The notes: generated by a model from the letters alone, not told the origin. Shown: positions 28,230 through 37,524, counted from the first letter of the stretch. The stretch: DNA of 64,000 nt from an uncultured Bacteroidales bacterium (GCA_902787575.1 CADAGX010000022.1:1-64000); one strand, 5' to 3'. Translations and numbers: made by a program.

Positions 28230-29356
28230 CCTTCGAACTGCAACATACCGATTCGCAAACCTCTGCTCGCGCCGGCAAGATTACCACGGCTCACGGTGAA
28301 ATCCTGACGCCAATCTTCATGCCCGTCGGCACGGTGGGTAGCGTAAAGGGCGTGAGCGTTCGCGACCTGAAGGAGGAGGTTCGCGCACAAATCATACTTG
28401 GCAACACGTATCACCTCTACTTGCGTCCCGGCACCGACGTGTTGCAACAGGCTGGCGGGCTGCACCGCTTCAACTCGTGGGACGGCCCAATTCTGACGGA
28501 CAGCGGCGGCTTCCAAGTTTTCTCGCTTACCGGCATTCGAAAGCTCACGGAGGAAGGATGCACCTTCCGCAGCCATATCGACGGCAGCAAGCACACTTTC
28601 ACGCCCGAACGTGTGATGGACATAGAACGAAGCATCGGAGCCGATATTATGATGGCCCTCGACGAATGCCCGCCCGGCACGAGCGACTATGCCTACGCGA
28701 AGAAAAGCCTGGGCCTCACACACCGCTGGCTCGACCGCTGCATAGCGCGCTTCCGCCAAACGCAACCGCTCTACGGCTACGAGCAGAGTCTCTTCCCCAT
28801 CGTGCAGGGCTGCACCTACCGCGACCTGCGTAGCGAAAGTGCCGAGTTCGTGGCCGAGAAACAAGCCGACGGAAATGCAATAGGTGGCTTGGCTGTGGGC
28901 GAGCCGGCTGAGGTTATGTACGAAATGATTGAACTCGTCAATGGCATTCTCCCTACAGATCGCCCGCGCTACCTTATGGGAGTCGGCACACCGGCCAACA
29001 TACTCGAAGCCATCAGCCTCGGCGTGGATATGTTCGACTGCGTCATGCCAACGCGCAACGGTCGCAATGCGATGCTCTTCACGCGGCAGGGAATAATGAA
29101 CATGCGGAACAAGAAATGGGAAACCGACTTCTCTCCCATCGATCCGCTCGGCACTGCCACGGTGGACACACAGTATTCGCGCGCCTACCTGCATCACCTC
29201 TTCAAGTCGCAGGAACTTCTGGCGCTCGAGATAGCCAGCATTCACAATCTGTCCTTCTACCTCTGGCTCGTCGGCGAGGCACGCGCACACATACTGAACG
29301 GCGATTTCCGCGTGTGGAAGGAAGAAACTCTGAAAGCCGTGAACGAACGACTATAA
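28226..29356 (+). CDS. tgt: Queuine tRNA-ribosyltransferase
   Basis: Tgt exchanges guanine-34 of GUN-anticodon tRNAs for a queuine precursor. The 376-residue protein shows LTDSGGFQVFSLTG (catalytic aspartate), GGLAVGEP, GVDMFDCVMPTRNGRNAML (nucleophile) and the C-terminal YSRAYLHHLF segment. The zinc-binding CxCxxC motif normally before that segment is replaced by ATVDTQYSRAYLHH, so no classical zinc site is present; I recall the same in other Bacteroidetes. The ATG at 28226 overlaps the lon stop (ATGA), which decides the start. Confidence 0.94.
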   Translation: MTFELQHTDSQTSARAGKITTAHGEILTPIFMPVGTVGSVKGVSVRDLKEEVRAQIILGNTYHLYLRPGTDVLQQAGGLHRFNSWDGPILTDSGGFQVFSLTGIRKLTEEGCTFRSHIDGSKHTFTPERVMDIERSIGADIMMALDECPPGTSDYAYAKKSLGLTHRWLDRCIARFRQTQPLYGYEQSLFPIVQGCTYRDLRSESAEFVAEKQADGNAIGGLAVGEPAEVMYEMIELVNGILPTDRPRYLMGVGTPANILEAISLGVDMFDCVMPTRNGRNAMLFTRQGIMNMRNKKWETDFSPIDPLGTATVDTQYSRAYLHHLFKSQELLALEIASIHNLSFYLWLVGEARAHILNGDFRVWKEETLKAVNERL

Positions 29357-29366
29357 TCCGAAGCGT

Positions 29367-30467
29367 ATGATTCCATTTCTGAAGCGCATAGACCGATATT
29401 TGATAGCGAAGTTTTTGGGAACTTACTTCTTCTCAATTATTCTTATCATCAGCATTGCTGTGGTTTTTGACTTCAACGAAAATGTTGACCGCTTCACCAC
29501 GCACCATGCCACGTGGCACGCGATAATTTTTAACTACTACCTAAATTTCATACCATACTTCACAAATCTATTTAGCGCGCTTTTCGTCTTCTTGAGTGTC
29601 ATCTTCTTTACGAGCAAACTGGCCGACAATAGCGAGATAATAGCTATGATAAGTACCGGCCTGAGCTTTCGTAGGCTCATGCGCCCCTACATGATTTCGT
29701 CGGCTATCATTGCGTGTATGTCTTTCTACCTCGGCTCGGAAGTCATCCCGCGTGGCAGCGTGAAGCGATTGGCTTTCGAAAATCAATATAAGCGCGCCAA
29801 GAAGAATCCCACGTACGCCGACAACGTGCAGCTGCAAGTCGATACCGGCGTCATCGCCTTCATGGAGCACTTCAACGGCCTGTCGCGCTCGGGTTCCCAC
29901 TTTTCGCTCGACAAGTTTGAGAGTAAGAAATTGGTTTCCCACCTGACGGCCCGCACGGTGGTTTACGACACGCTGAGCGATGTGCGTTACAAATGGCAGT
30001 TGCACGACGTCACCATACGCGAATTGCGCGGCATGAGAGAGAAAATCACACATCACGACCGTTTGGACTCGGTGATAACGATGGAGCCACAAGACTTTCT
30101 TTTCATTCGCGATCAGCAAGAAACGATGACCACACGCGAGCTACGCGAATACATCGAGAAACAGAGAATTCGCGGCAGCGGCAACTTGAAGGCATTCCAA
30201 GTGGAGTATTACAAACGTTATGCGTCGCCCTTTGCCGCCTTCATTCTTTCTACCATCGGGCTCTCGCTCTCTTCGCGCAAACGTAAGGGCGGAATGGGAT
30301 TGTCGCTTGGCATCGGCATAGCACTGAGTGCGGCATACATTTTCCTGCAAGGTGTGTCAGCCACATTCAGCATTCAGGCTGGGTTACATCCGGCTTTGGC
30401 AGCCTGGCTGCCCAACATACTTTTCTTCTTCATTGCATGGTATCTCTACCGGCGTGCGCCGCGGTGA
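29367..30467 (+). CDS. LptF/LptG family permease
   Basis: The 366-residue protein has six predicted membrane helices, three before (about 15-120) and three after (about 285-360) a large periplasmic region of about 150 residues with the beta-jellyroll character of LptF/G (YjgP/YjgQ). The N-terminus (IDRYLIAKFLGTYFFSII) is typical. It should form part of the LptB2FG complex that moves lipopolysaccharide from the inner membrane to the Lpt bridge. F and G cannot be distinguished from this sequence. It lies ten bases after tgt. Confidence 0.88.
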   Translation: MIPFLKRIDRYLIAKFLGTYFFSIILIISIAVVFDFNENVDRFTTHHATWHAIIFNYYLNFIPYFTNLFSALFVFLSVIFFTSKLADNSEIIAMISTGLSFRRLMRPYMISSAIIACMSFYLGSEVIPRGSVKRLAFENQYKRAKKNPTYADNVQLQVDTGVIAFMEHFNGLSRSGSHFSLDKFESKKLVSHLTARTVVYDTLSDVRYKWQLHDVTIRELRGMREKITHHDRLDSVITMEPQDFLFIRDQQETMTTRELREYIEKQRIRGSGNLKAFQVEYYKRYASPFAAFILSTIGLSLSSRKRKGGMGLSLGIGIALSAAYIFLQGVSATFSIQAGLHPALAAWLPNILFFFIAWYLYRRAPR

Positions 30468-30522
30468 CGAAGATTTCTTAAGACAGATTACATAAAGAGA
30501 AGAATCAACGAAGAAACACAGC

Positions 30523-31950
30523 ATGGATTTTTACGATTTAGACCTGAACGACCTGGTGCTCGACGCACTCGACGATATGAACTTCAGCGAGACAACTCCC
30601 ATACAGGAGCACGCAATCCCTCCCATACTCGAGGGACGCGACGTACTTGGCATCGCACAGACAGGAACAGGCAAGACAGCTGCCTATCTGCTGCCAGTTC
30701 TGAGCAAACTGCAGGACGGCGGTTTCCCTTCGGAAGCAGTGAACTGCATCGTCATGTCGCCCACCCGAGAATTGGCGCAGCAGATAGACCAAGCGATGCA
30801 AGGTTTTGCATATTATCTGAATGTCAGCAGCGTTGCCGTGTATGGTGGCAACGACGGTGTACGCTACGAGCAGGAAAAGCGCGGCATGCAAAAAGGCGCT
30901 GACATTCTAATTGCCACGCCCGGCCGCTTGATTAGCCACCTCAGCCTCGGCAATGTGGACCTCAGTCGTGTCTCGTTTTTCATATTGGACGAGGCAGACA
31001 GAATGCTCGACATGGGATTCAGCGATGACATACTTCAAATAGAGAAATATCTGCCGCGCGAGCACCAAACCATCATGTTCAGTGCCACGATGCCGGACAA
31101 GATACTCGACCTCGCGCGCACCATTCTGCGAAATCCTGTGGAAGTAAAACTGGCCGTAAGCAAGCCTGCCGACAATATCACACAAGGCGCCTACATCTGC
31201 TACGAGGCGCAGAAACTCAAGCTCGTGCAATATCTCTTCGCGCAGCAGAAGCCTGAGCGCGTTATCATCTTCACCGGCTCGAAAATAAAGACCAAGGATG
31301 TGGCTATGTCACTCATCCGTGCGGGTTTCAACACGCGCGCCATGCACAGCGACCTGTCGCAGACCGAGCGCGACGAGGTGATGTTTCAGTTCCGAAGCAA
31401 TGCCATAGATATTCTCGTGGCCACCGATATCGTGGCACGCGGCATTGACATTGACGACATTCAGTTGGTAATTAATTTCGATGTGCCACGCGACGAGGAA
31501 GACTACGTCCATCGTATAGGTCGCACGGCACGCGCTGGCAAGGGCGGACGTGCCATTACGCTTGTGAGCGAGAAAGACCAGTTTTACTTCCGCCAGATTG
31601 AACGTTTCCTCGAGCACGAAGTGGAGAAACTCGAGGTGCCGGCCGAGTTGGGCGACGCACCCGAGTACACCGGACGCAATGGTGGCAGCAAGGACAAGCA
31701 ACGTGGCCGAGGCGGCAAAGGTCGCGGTCGTGGTGGCGACAGCCATCGTCGTCGGGACCGAAAGCCGAAGGGTGAAAATGCGACGCGTCGCGTGGAAAAA
31801 TCTACACGTGGCTCCGACTCAAGCCAAGCGTCGCAACAGCCACAGCTACACGTCGAAAATCAGCCGGCTGCGGAAGGCGAAAAAAAGAGGAAGAAACGCC
31901 ATCGTCACCACCGCCCAAAGCAGAATCCCTCCAACGAGTCGCAGGCATAA
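30523..31950 (+). CDS. DEAD-box RNA helicase, RhlE-like
   Basis: The 475-residue protein has the Q motif (TTPIQEHAIPPIL), AQTGTGKT (motif I), PTRELA, the DEAD motif (LDEADRMLDMGF), FSATMP (motif III) and HRIGRTARAGKGG (motif VI). It is an ATP-dependent RNA-remodelling enzyme acting in ribosome assembly or RNA decay. The basic, Gly/Arg/Lys-rich tail from about residue 385 probably binds RNA nonspecifically. Codons of about 418-446 of the tail lie in a 22-base phased array (ENATRRVEK segment). It lies 55 bases after the LptF/G gene and is followed by a strong terminator. Confidence 0.92.
   Translation: MDFYDLDLNDLVLDALDDMNFSETTPIQEHAIPPILEGRDVLGIAQTGTGKTAAYLLPVLSKLQDGGFPSEAVNCIVMSPTRELAQQIDQAMQGFAYYLNVSSVAVYGGNDGVRYEQEKRGMQKGADILIATPGRLISHLSLGNVDLSRVSFFILDEADRMLDMGFSDDILQIEKYLPREHQTIMFSATMPDKILDLARTILRNPVEVKLAVSKPADNITQGAYICYEAQKLKLVQYLFAQQKPERVIIFTGSKIKTKDVAMSLIRAGFNTRAMHSDLSQTERDEVMFQFRSNAIDILVATDIVARGIDIDDIQLVINFDVPRDEEDYVHRIGRTARAGKGGRAITLVSEKDQFYFRQIERFLEHEVEKLEVPAELGDAPEYTGRNGGSKDKQRGRGGKGRGRGGDSHRRRDRKPKGENATRRVEKSTRGSDSSQASQQPQLHVENQPAAEGEKKRKKRHRHHRPKQNPSNESQA
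31777..31860 (+). repeat. 22-base phased array E, inside the helicase tail
   Basis: ACG cores start at 31783 (TGCGACGCGTCGCG), 31806 and 31850, with a weak unit near 31827, giving spacings close to 22 (23, about 21, about 23). The array encodes part of the basic C-terminal tail of the DEAD-box helicase. The irregular spacing makes it weaker than arrays A, C and F. Confidence 0.65.
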
Positions 31951-31953
31951 GAA

Positions 31954-31989
31954 AAGCGCCACGAAACAAAATCGTGGCGCTTACTTTTT
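31954..31989 (+). terminator. Bidirectional terminator between helicase and ribH
   Basis: AAGCGCCACGA (31954-31964) pairs with TCGTGGCGCTT (31972-31982) across a seven-base loop, followed by ACTTTTTTT. It lies between the convergent helicase and ribH genes. Confidence 0.88.
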
Positions 31990-32002
31990 TTGATATCGAA
32001 GT

Positions 32003-32497
32003 TTATCGTCCCACCTGTCGGCGGTAGTCCACCATGCGGATAGCTGTCACGGCTGCCTCGTCGCCCTTATTGCCAAGCGAGCCGCCGCATCGTTGCAGCG
32101 CCTGCTCCATGTTGTTGCATGTCAGCAGCCCGTAGATTACTGGCACTTCGCCGTGAAGATTCAATTCTGCCAGCCCCTGCGTGGCACCCATGCAGATGTA
32201 GTCGAAATGCGGCGTGTCGCCACGTATCACGCAACCAATGGCAATGACGGCATCCACAAGTCCGCTTTTCACCATCTGCGATGCGCCGAACACCAGCTCG
32301 AAGCTGCCTGGCACGGACTTCACCAAGATTTTATCCTCTCCCACTCCGTTTTTCATCAGCGTGCTGACAGCTCCGTCCAGCAGAGCGCCGGTGACATTGC
32401 TGTTCCACTCGCTAACGACTATGCCAAAGCGCATTCCCTCGGTAGAAGGCAATGTATTTGCATCGTAGTCCGAAAGATTATGTAAACTAGAGGCCAT
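32003..32497 (-). CDS. ribH: 6,7-dimethyl-8-ribityllumazine synthase
   Basis: RibH condenses 5-amino-6-ribitylaminouracil with 3,4-dihydroxybutanone 4-phosphate in riboflavin synthesis. The 164-residue protein has the [13 protein letters not shown] start, [27 protein letters not shown] with the catalytic histidine, and the [15 protein letters not shown] segment. Length and motifs are normal for the family. It lies on the minus strand 94 bases behind the TPR gene. A hairpin between the two suggests partial or separate transcription. Confidence 0.95.
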   Translation of the reverse strand: MASSLHNLSDYDANTLPSTEGMRFGIVVSEWNSNVTGALLDGAVSTLMKNGVGEDKILVKSVPGSFELVFGASQMVKSGLVDAVIAIGCVIRGDTPHFDYICMGATQGLAELNLHGEVPVIYGLLTCNNMEQALQRCGGSLGNKGDEAAVTAIRMVDYRRQVGR

Positions 32498-32521
32498 AAT
32501 ATTCTTTTCTTATAATATAAA

Positions 32522-32580
32522 AAAGAAGAGGCGGGTAAACGCCGGTACGCTAAGCGTCAACACGACATTTTCCCGCCTCG
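32522..32580 (-). terminator. Hairpin between the TPR gene and ribH
   Basis: GAGGCGGG (32528-32535) pairs with CCCGCCTC (32572-32579), enclosing 36 bases that can form an inner stem (ACGC/GCGT). On the minus strand it is followed by TTCTTTTTT, as expected for a terminator or attenuator of the TPR gene upstream of ribH. Confidence 0.6.
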
Positions 32581-32591
32581 TGTGTTTATTC

Positions 32592-33266
32592 TTACTTGCT
32601 AAGACGCTCGATGTACTTGTCGATTTCGTTAAACTGCAGGCTCTGCTGATATTTCTCCTTTACCTGCTTGTAGCACTCAAGGGCTTTTTCGGGTTTTTCC
32701 ATTGCCTCATAGAGCTGGCCGGCCTCGATAAGATAGGTGGGACTCAACACATCGTTGTCGGCTTGCTTGGCAGCTTTCAGGAGATACTCCACAGCTTTCT
32801 CGTTTTGGCCGAGCTGAGCATAACAATTGCCCAGAGCTGCAGTAGCAGCCGGAGAAATCAGCGCGTCACCTTTGCCATCGTAGCTATTCAACATCTTAAC
32901 GGCCTCCTCATACTTGCCAGTCTCGGCGTAACAGATGCCAGAATAAAGTTTAGCCACGTTAGCTGTCTTGGTGCACTTGAATTTGTCGGCAATAGCCAGA
33001 AAACCCATTGTCGTCTCGTCTCCATTCAGCGCTTTCTCGTAGTCGCCGGTCTGGAACAGCGTTTGAGCTGCAAAAATTGATTCTTCAGCCTTCTGGTTGC
33101 GAGGTGTGATAATAAACTGGTGAACCAGCAGCGCACAGATGATAACTGCCACAACAACACCACAGCAGGTGAGGATTTTCGTCTTGTTCTTCTCGAAGAA
33201 CGATACGGAAGCGGCAATGCTCTCGTCGAACTCGTTCTTTTCTACTTTTTTCGTGTTCTTTGCCAT
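32592..33266 (-). CDS. Membrane-anchored tetratricopeptide repeat protein
   Basis: The 224-residue protein has a charged cytoplasmic start (MAKNTKKVEKNEFDESIAAS), one membrane helix at about 32-52 (CCGVVVAVIICALLVHQFII) and three or four TPR units (for example YSGICYAETGKYEEAVKMLN and ALGNCYAQLGQNEKAVEYLL). It resembles the YfgM-type single-pass TPR proteins that act in envelope protein folding, but that is an inference from architecture. It is divergent from recF and lies upstream of ribH. Confidence 0.83.
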   Translation of the reverse strand: MAKNTKKVEKNEFDESIAASVSFFEKNKTKILTCCGVVVAVIICALLVHQFIITPRNQKAEESIFAAQTLFQTGDYEKALNGDETTMGFLAIADKFKCTKTANVAKLYSGICYAETGKYEEAVKMLNSYDGKGDALISPAATAALGNCYAQLGQNEKAVEYLLKAAKQADNDVLSPTYLIEAGQLYEAMEKPEKALECYKQVKEKYQQSLQFNEIDKYIERLSK

Positions 33267-33333
33267 TGTTTTATGTTTCTTTTTTTATTTGTTTAGTCCA
33301 TCACGAAAATGGGCACACTGCCCAAATGCAGCG

Positions 33334-33341
33334 CAAAATTA
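33334..33341 (-). promoter_or_regulatory. -7 box of the TPR gene
   Basis: The minus strand reads TAATTTTG, 67 bases upstream of the TPR start. No -33 box at the usual spacing is clear. Confidence 0.4.
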
Positions 33342-33414
33342 CAGAAATATTTGCACAACGTGAAATTTTGGAGCATTATTTTGAGGCGAACTTCCTTTTT
33401 TCGTCGAAAAAATG

Positions 33415-33422
33415 TAAATTTG
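33415..33422 (+). promoter_or_regulatory. -7 box of recF
   Basis: TAAATTTG lies nine bases before the recF ATG at 33432, so the leader would be very short or absent. Confidence 0.45.
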
Positions 33423-33431
33423 CAAGTGAAA

Positions 33432-34526
33432 ATGATACTGCGACGTCTGTCCATACTCAATTACAAGAACATTGCGGAGACGGCCCTCGAGCTTTCGCCC
33501 AATATTAACTGCTTCATCGGAGCCAACGGCGAAGGAAAGACAAATCTGTTGGATGCCATCTACTTTCTGAGCCTCTGTAAGAGCGCCAGCACAAGCATGG
33601 ATTCGCTTACCATTCGTCACGACGAGGAAATGATGGCCCTGCGCGGAGAATATACGAAAGAGGACGGAAGCGAGGAAGTTATTCACGTCGGTCTGAAGCG
33701 CGGGCAGAAAAAAATAGTGCGTCGCAACTCAAAGCCTTACAAGCGGCTGGCCGAGCACATCGGGCTCATTCCGCTGATTATGGTGTCGCCGTCAGACCAA
33801 ATGCTCATAGCAGGCGGCAGTGAGGAGCGTCGCAGATTTATGGACGTGGTCATTTCGCAGTACGATGCGCTTTATTTGGAGAGTCTGATGCGCTACAACC
33901 GTGCTCTGCAACAACGCAATGCGCTGCTGAAACAAGAGACGGAGCCAGACGCGTCGCTGATGAGTCTTCTCGAAGAGCAAATGGCCGCAGAGGGCGAGCG
34001 GATTTTTGCCGCTCGCGACGAGTATGTGCGCCACCTCACACCAGTTTTTCAGCAGTACTACGAACATATTTCGATGCAGCGCGAGAGCGTCTCGCTCTCG
34101 TACGTCTCGCACTGCCAGCGAGGGCCGCTGCTCGATGTTATCCGCCGCGACCGTGCGAAGGACCGCGTGGTGGGCTATTCGCTTCACGGCGTACACAAGG
34201 ACGATCTCGAGATGCGACTTGGCGGCTACCCCATCAAACGCGAAGGCTCACAGGGACAAAACAAATCGTTCCTCGTGGCACTGAAATTGGCACAGTTCGA
34301 ATTTCTCAAGCAGACGGGCAGCGCCACCACTCCCCTGCTGTTGCTCGACGATATCTTCGACAAGCTCGATGCGCACCGCGTGGAGCAAATCGTAAAGTTG
34401 GTGGGCGGAAACCGGTTCGGACAGATATTCATCACGGATACCAACCGCGACCATCTGGATAAGATACTTAGCGCCGCAGAACTGGACTACAAATTGTTTC
34501 ACGTCGAAAAGGGAGAAATCAGATGA
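33432..34526 (+). CDS. recF: DNA replication and repair protein RecF
   Basis: RecF is an SMC-like ATPase that loads RecA at gaps with RecO and RecR. The 364-residue protein has the Walker A motif GANGEGKTN (about residues 30-38), the signature REGSQGQNKSFLVALKLAQ near residue 275, and Walker B LLLLDDIFDKLD. I chose the ATG at 33432 because it gives the usual N-terminus (MILRRLSILNYKNI); the frame open from 33309 runs through the promoter. It overlaps the DUF721 gene by four bases. Confidence 0.95.
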   Translation: MILRRLSILNYKNIAETALELSPNINCFIGANGEGKTNLLDAIYFLSLCKSASTSMDSLTIRHDEEMMALRGEYTKEDGSEEVIHVGLKRGQKKIVRRNSKPYKRLAEHIGLIPLIMVSPSDQMLIAGGSEERRRFMDVVISQYDALYLESLMRYNRALQQRNALLKQETEPDASLMSLLEEQMAAEGERIFAARDEYVRHLTPVFQQYYEHISMQRESVSLSYVSHCQRGPLLDVIRRDRAKDRVVGYSLHGVHKDDLEMRLGGYPIKREGSQGQNKSFLVALKLAQFEFLKQTGSATTPLLLLDDIFDKLDAHRVEQIVKLVGGNRFGQIFITDTNRDHLDKILSAAELDYKLFHVEKGEIR

Positions 34527-34813
34527 GGCGCCACAGACCCGAACCATTCTCGTCTCTCTTGCAGCAATACTTGCGGTTGGAAGGCTTGGAGACGCCGCTG
34601 CAGGAATATCGCGTAGTGCAAGCGTGGCCGCAAGTGGCTGGCGAAGCAATCTCGCGATACACGGGACAGGTGTTTGTGCGCGACGGACAGTTGTATGTAC
34701 AGATTAAAAGTGCGCCGCTACGTCAAAATCTTTCCATGCAGCAAACCATCCTCACACGCCGACTCAACGAATACGTAGGCGGCACGGTCATCAGCGCCAT
34801 TCGCTTCTTCTGA
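34523..34813 (+). CDS. DUF721 (DciA-like) protein
   Basis: The 96-residue protein belongs to DUF721, whose better-known members (DciA) help load the replicative helicase in bacteria lacking DnaC. The sequence contains VVQAWPQVAGEAISRYTGQVF and LYVQIKSAPLRQNL, matching the family. Coupling to recF through a four-base overlap (ATGA) is common and fits a role in DNA replication. The replication role is inferred from homologues. Confidence 0.83.
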   Translation: MRRHRPEPFSSLLQQYLRLEGLETPLQEYRVVQAWPQVAGEAISRYTGQVFVRDGQLYVQIKSAPLRQNLSMQQTILTRRLNEYVGGTVISAIRFF

Positions 34814-34998
34814 TTCCTTTTTCCACCCCTGCCGAAATAACTTTTCCACGGGTCGCTCTGCACATATAATGTGTAAAGCGCTTGTTTGCATGCGTTTAAT
34901 CCATATTTCCCAACTCAAATTTTTCCATAACACAACGTAGGCCGGAAAACGAAAACGTCGGAACTTTGCACTGACTGACGATAAAGTCGATAAGTGTT
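34814..34998. other. Intergenic region before the polyprenyl-sugar cluster
   Basis: The 185-base gap contains a weak -7-like GAACTTTG at 34961-34968, about 30 bases before the next ATG. No terminator or repeat was recognised. Confidence 0.4.
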
Positions 34999-36573
34999 AT
35001 GCAAGAATTTATAAGAAATGTGAAGAATAATGAACTCGGACGCATGTCAGCTACGTGGACATACATGCTGCTGTCGGTGGCGTTCGTGGCGTTGAACTTC
35101 TGTACGCTGAAAAATCTGCTGCCATGGATAGACGAGGTGATGCTGCTCGACACAGCTTACAATGCAGCGTTCCGTGGCATGTGGGAGACGACAGCTTGGT
35201 ACAGAGTGGCAGGTCAGACTCCGTTTTCCACCTACCCGCCGCTCTATCAGTGGCTCATCGCCGTCTGGATGCGACTCTTCGGTGGCAGTCTGGTGGCTGC
35301 GAGGAGTCTAAATCTGATCTTTACTTTTGCATTGGGCGCAGCCAGTCTGAGACTGCTGAAGCGTCGCGGGATGAGGCTTACGCACGGCAGCGTGGCTGTC
35401 TTCTCGCTGCTGCTTTGGGGCACGTGCGAGATGGCGTGGATGTACCGCAACGGGCGGCCAGACGTGCTGTGCGCGTTGCTGACTGTCCTTACGTTTTTGG
35501 CTCTCGACAGTTGTCTATTCGATTGCGGGCAGCAGGAAGTCAAGCGCATGGCTGTCGTTGTCTGCTCGGCAGCACTTGTTTGTGCCGGGCTGCAGGCAGG
35601 CGTTTACCTGCTGACGTGCTGGACGTATATATTTATAGTATGGAAGGAGCGGAGACGGGATGTTGCACGCCTGCTCTGCCATGTGTTGACTGGTTTTCTG
35701 CTGGGTGGAATCATAGTTTCGCTCTTCATGTTTGCGCATGGCCGCCTGATGGTTTTTGTGTGCAGCGTCGTGCCATATTCCTCTACGCTGTCACGAGCTG
35801 CCCTGCATGTGTTGCCGTGGATGGGCAAAGTGTTGGGGTTCTCTGTCGCACGTTACACAACGAAATTGCTGGAGTTGCAGACAGACGCAGGCATCTGTGA
35901 AAGCCTCGCATCTGCCACCGAATATCGTAGTTTCTACGTGCTGGCTTCAATAGCGCTTGCTGCATTGCTCTGTCGATACAAACGTCATATTAGAAAATTG
36001 ATACGTGACACAGGATTTCTGACGCTTCTTTTTGCCGCTTTCGTACCAGTGGCAATGAATCTGGCTGGGCGATTTACGGAATATTATCGTTGGATGATGT
36101 TCCTGCCATTGCTTGGTGTCGTTGTTTCCATCTCGTGCAAAAGTAGTGTTTGGCGCGTGGTGTTCGTTGTGGCGGCTGTGGTGCTTTCGTTCTCGGGCGT
36201 CAGGTCGATGCTTCCAAGCAGTGACAGGAACTACAGTCGGATGTGTGAGTTTGTGAGGCGACAGTCCATAAAACAGACGGATGCTGTGGTATGCCCGTTT
36301 GCGCTATTCTATGAGATGAAACCCATGTGCGAGACATGCTATTTCGTGGGCATCTACCCTACTGAGTACGTGCAGCGGGTGGATTACATCATCGAAGCGA
36401 CGGACGGCAACAGGACAGACCAACCGATTGTGGCCTACAGAAGGCAGCTAATGGCTGACACCACGATGGTGTTAACGGCCATAGACAGCCTGGAACAGCC
36501 GCCACTGAAAATCTATCGGGTGAAAAAGAAATTGTCGCGTGCAGAAAATAAATTGCTACAGGTGGGAATATAA
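34999..36573 (+). CDS. Polytopic GT39-like glycosyltransferase
   Basis: The 524-residue protein has about eleven membrane helices. Its first extracytoplasmic loop contains LPWIDEVMLLD (residues 41-51), an Asp-Glu pair like the catalytic DE of GT-C (ArnT/PMT, GT39 and GT83) enzymes that use polyprenyl-phosphate sugars. YPPLYQWLIAVWMRLFG, the segment after the loop, also fits that fold. The last 100 residues are a soluble periplasmic domain. It probably transfers a sugar from a lipid carrier outside the inner membrane. The neighbouring UbiA-type and HAD genes could supply that carrier-linked sugar. Confidence 0.72.
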   Translation: MQEFIRNVKNNELGRMSATWTYMLLSVAFVALNFCTLKNLLPWIDEVMLLDTAYNAAFRGMWETTAWYRVAGQTPFSTYPPLYQWLIAVWMRLFGGSLVAARSLNLIFTFALGAASLRLLKRRGMRLTHGSVAVFSLLLWGTCEMAWMYRNGRPDVLCALLTVLTFLALDSCLFDCGQQEVKRMAVVVCSAALVCAGLQAGVYLLTCWTYIFIVWKERRRDVARLLCHVLTGFLLGGIIVSLFMFAHGRLMVFVCSVVPYSSTLSRAALHVLPWMGKVLGFSVARYTTKLLELQTDAGICESLASATEYRSFYVLASIALAALLCRYKRHIRKLIRDTGFLTLLFAAFVPVAMNLAGRFTEYYRWMMFLPLLGVVVSISCKSSVWRVVFVVAAVVLSFSGVRSMLPSSDRNYSRMCEFVRRQSIKQTDAVVCPFALFYEMKPMCETCYFVGIYPTEYVQRVDYIIEATDGNRTDQPIVAYRRQLMADTTMVLTAIDSLEQPPLKIYRVKKKLSRAENKLLQVGI

Positions 36574-36619
36574 TTTCCACACGCAGAAAATCAGATACTA
36601 CAACACAACATTCAAAAAC

Positions 36620-37510
36620 ATGATAAGAGAAATCATTCGTCTGCTGCGCCCGCACCAATGGATGAAGAACGCCTTCGTCTTCATGCCGCTTTTCTTCGAC
36701 CGTCACGCCACGGAATGGAATTACGTGTGGCCCTGCATCGTGGCTTTTGCCGCATTTTGTCTGACAGCCAGCGGTGTTTATTGTCTGAACGACGTGTGCG
36801 ATGCCGAGGCCGACCGCCGACATCCGTCGAAACGAATGCGTCCTGTGGCAAGCGGAGCCGTGAGCAAACGGATGGCATACGGCGTGATGGCTGTGTTATG
36901 GGTTGCAGCATTTGCGCTGACGGGTCTGAGTTTTTGCGGCAGCAGTGTCGCTTTGGAGGTGTCGTCCACCTTACTGCTCTACCTGCTGATGAATGTGGCC
37001 TATTGCCTGAGACTTAAACGAGTTGCCATATTGGACGTCTTTGTTATTGCTGTGGGATTTGTACTTCGCATCGCAGTGGGTGGAATAGCCACAGGCATCT
37101 GGCTGTCGCACTGGATTGTAATTACCACTTTCCTGCTGGCGCTTTTTCTGGCGCTGGCTAAGCGACGCGACGATATGACGCTCTACGAGGACTCTGGCAT
37201 CAGAGCGCGACAGAATATTGAGCGTTACAACAGGGATTTCCTAGCTTCGGCCATTGCCATACTAGGCAGCGTAACTATCATGTGCTACATACTTTACACC
37301 CTGTCGAACGAGGTCTTGGAGCGAACTGGCAGCAAAAGTCTGTACGCCACGTCTGCCTTCGTGCTGGCCGGCATTCTGCGGTACTTGCAGCTCATCTTCG
37401 TAGATGGGAAAAGCGGCAGTCCCACCAAAATTCTGTTGCACGACAATTTTATTCAGACGTGCATTGCCGGCTGGATTGCCATGTTCGTGATTATCCTCTA
37501 TATATTATAA
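36620..37510 (+). CDS. UbiA-family prenyltransferase, DPPR synthase-like
   Basis: The 296-residue protein has about nine membrane helices and the UbiA motifs NDVCDAEADRRHPSKRMRP (residues 57-75, metal/diphosphate binding) and YEDSGIRARQNIERYN in the second half. The start LLRPHQWMKNAFVFMPLFF resembles decaprenyl-phosphate phosphoribosyltransferase (the Rv3806c family) rather than quinone-forming UbiA. It may make a polyprenyl-phosphate phospho-pentose. The ATG at 36620 follows a purine-rich site; a longer frame from 36539 would overlap the preceding gene. Specificity is inferred. Confidence 0.78.
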   Translation: MIREIIRLLRPHQWMKNAFVFMPLFFDRHATEWNYVWPCIVAFAAFCLTASGVYCLNDVCDAEADRRHPSKRMRPVASGAVSKRMAYGVMAVLWVAAFALTGLSFCGSSVALEVSSTLLLYLLMNVAYCLRLKRVAILDVFVIAVGFVLRIAVGGIATGIWLSHWIVITTFLLALFLALAKRRDDMTLYEDSGIRARQNIERYNRDFLASAIAILGSVTIMCYILYTLSNEVLERTGSKSLYATSAFVLAGILRYLQLIFVDGKSGSPTKILLHDNFIQTCIAGWIAMFVIILYIL

Positions 37511-37524
37511 ATAAGGTATAGGCT

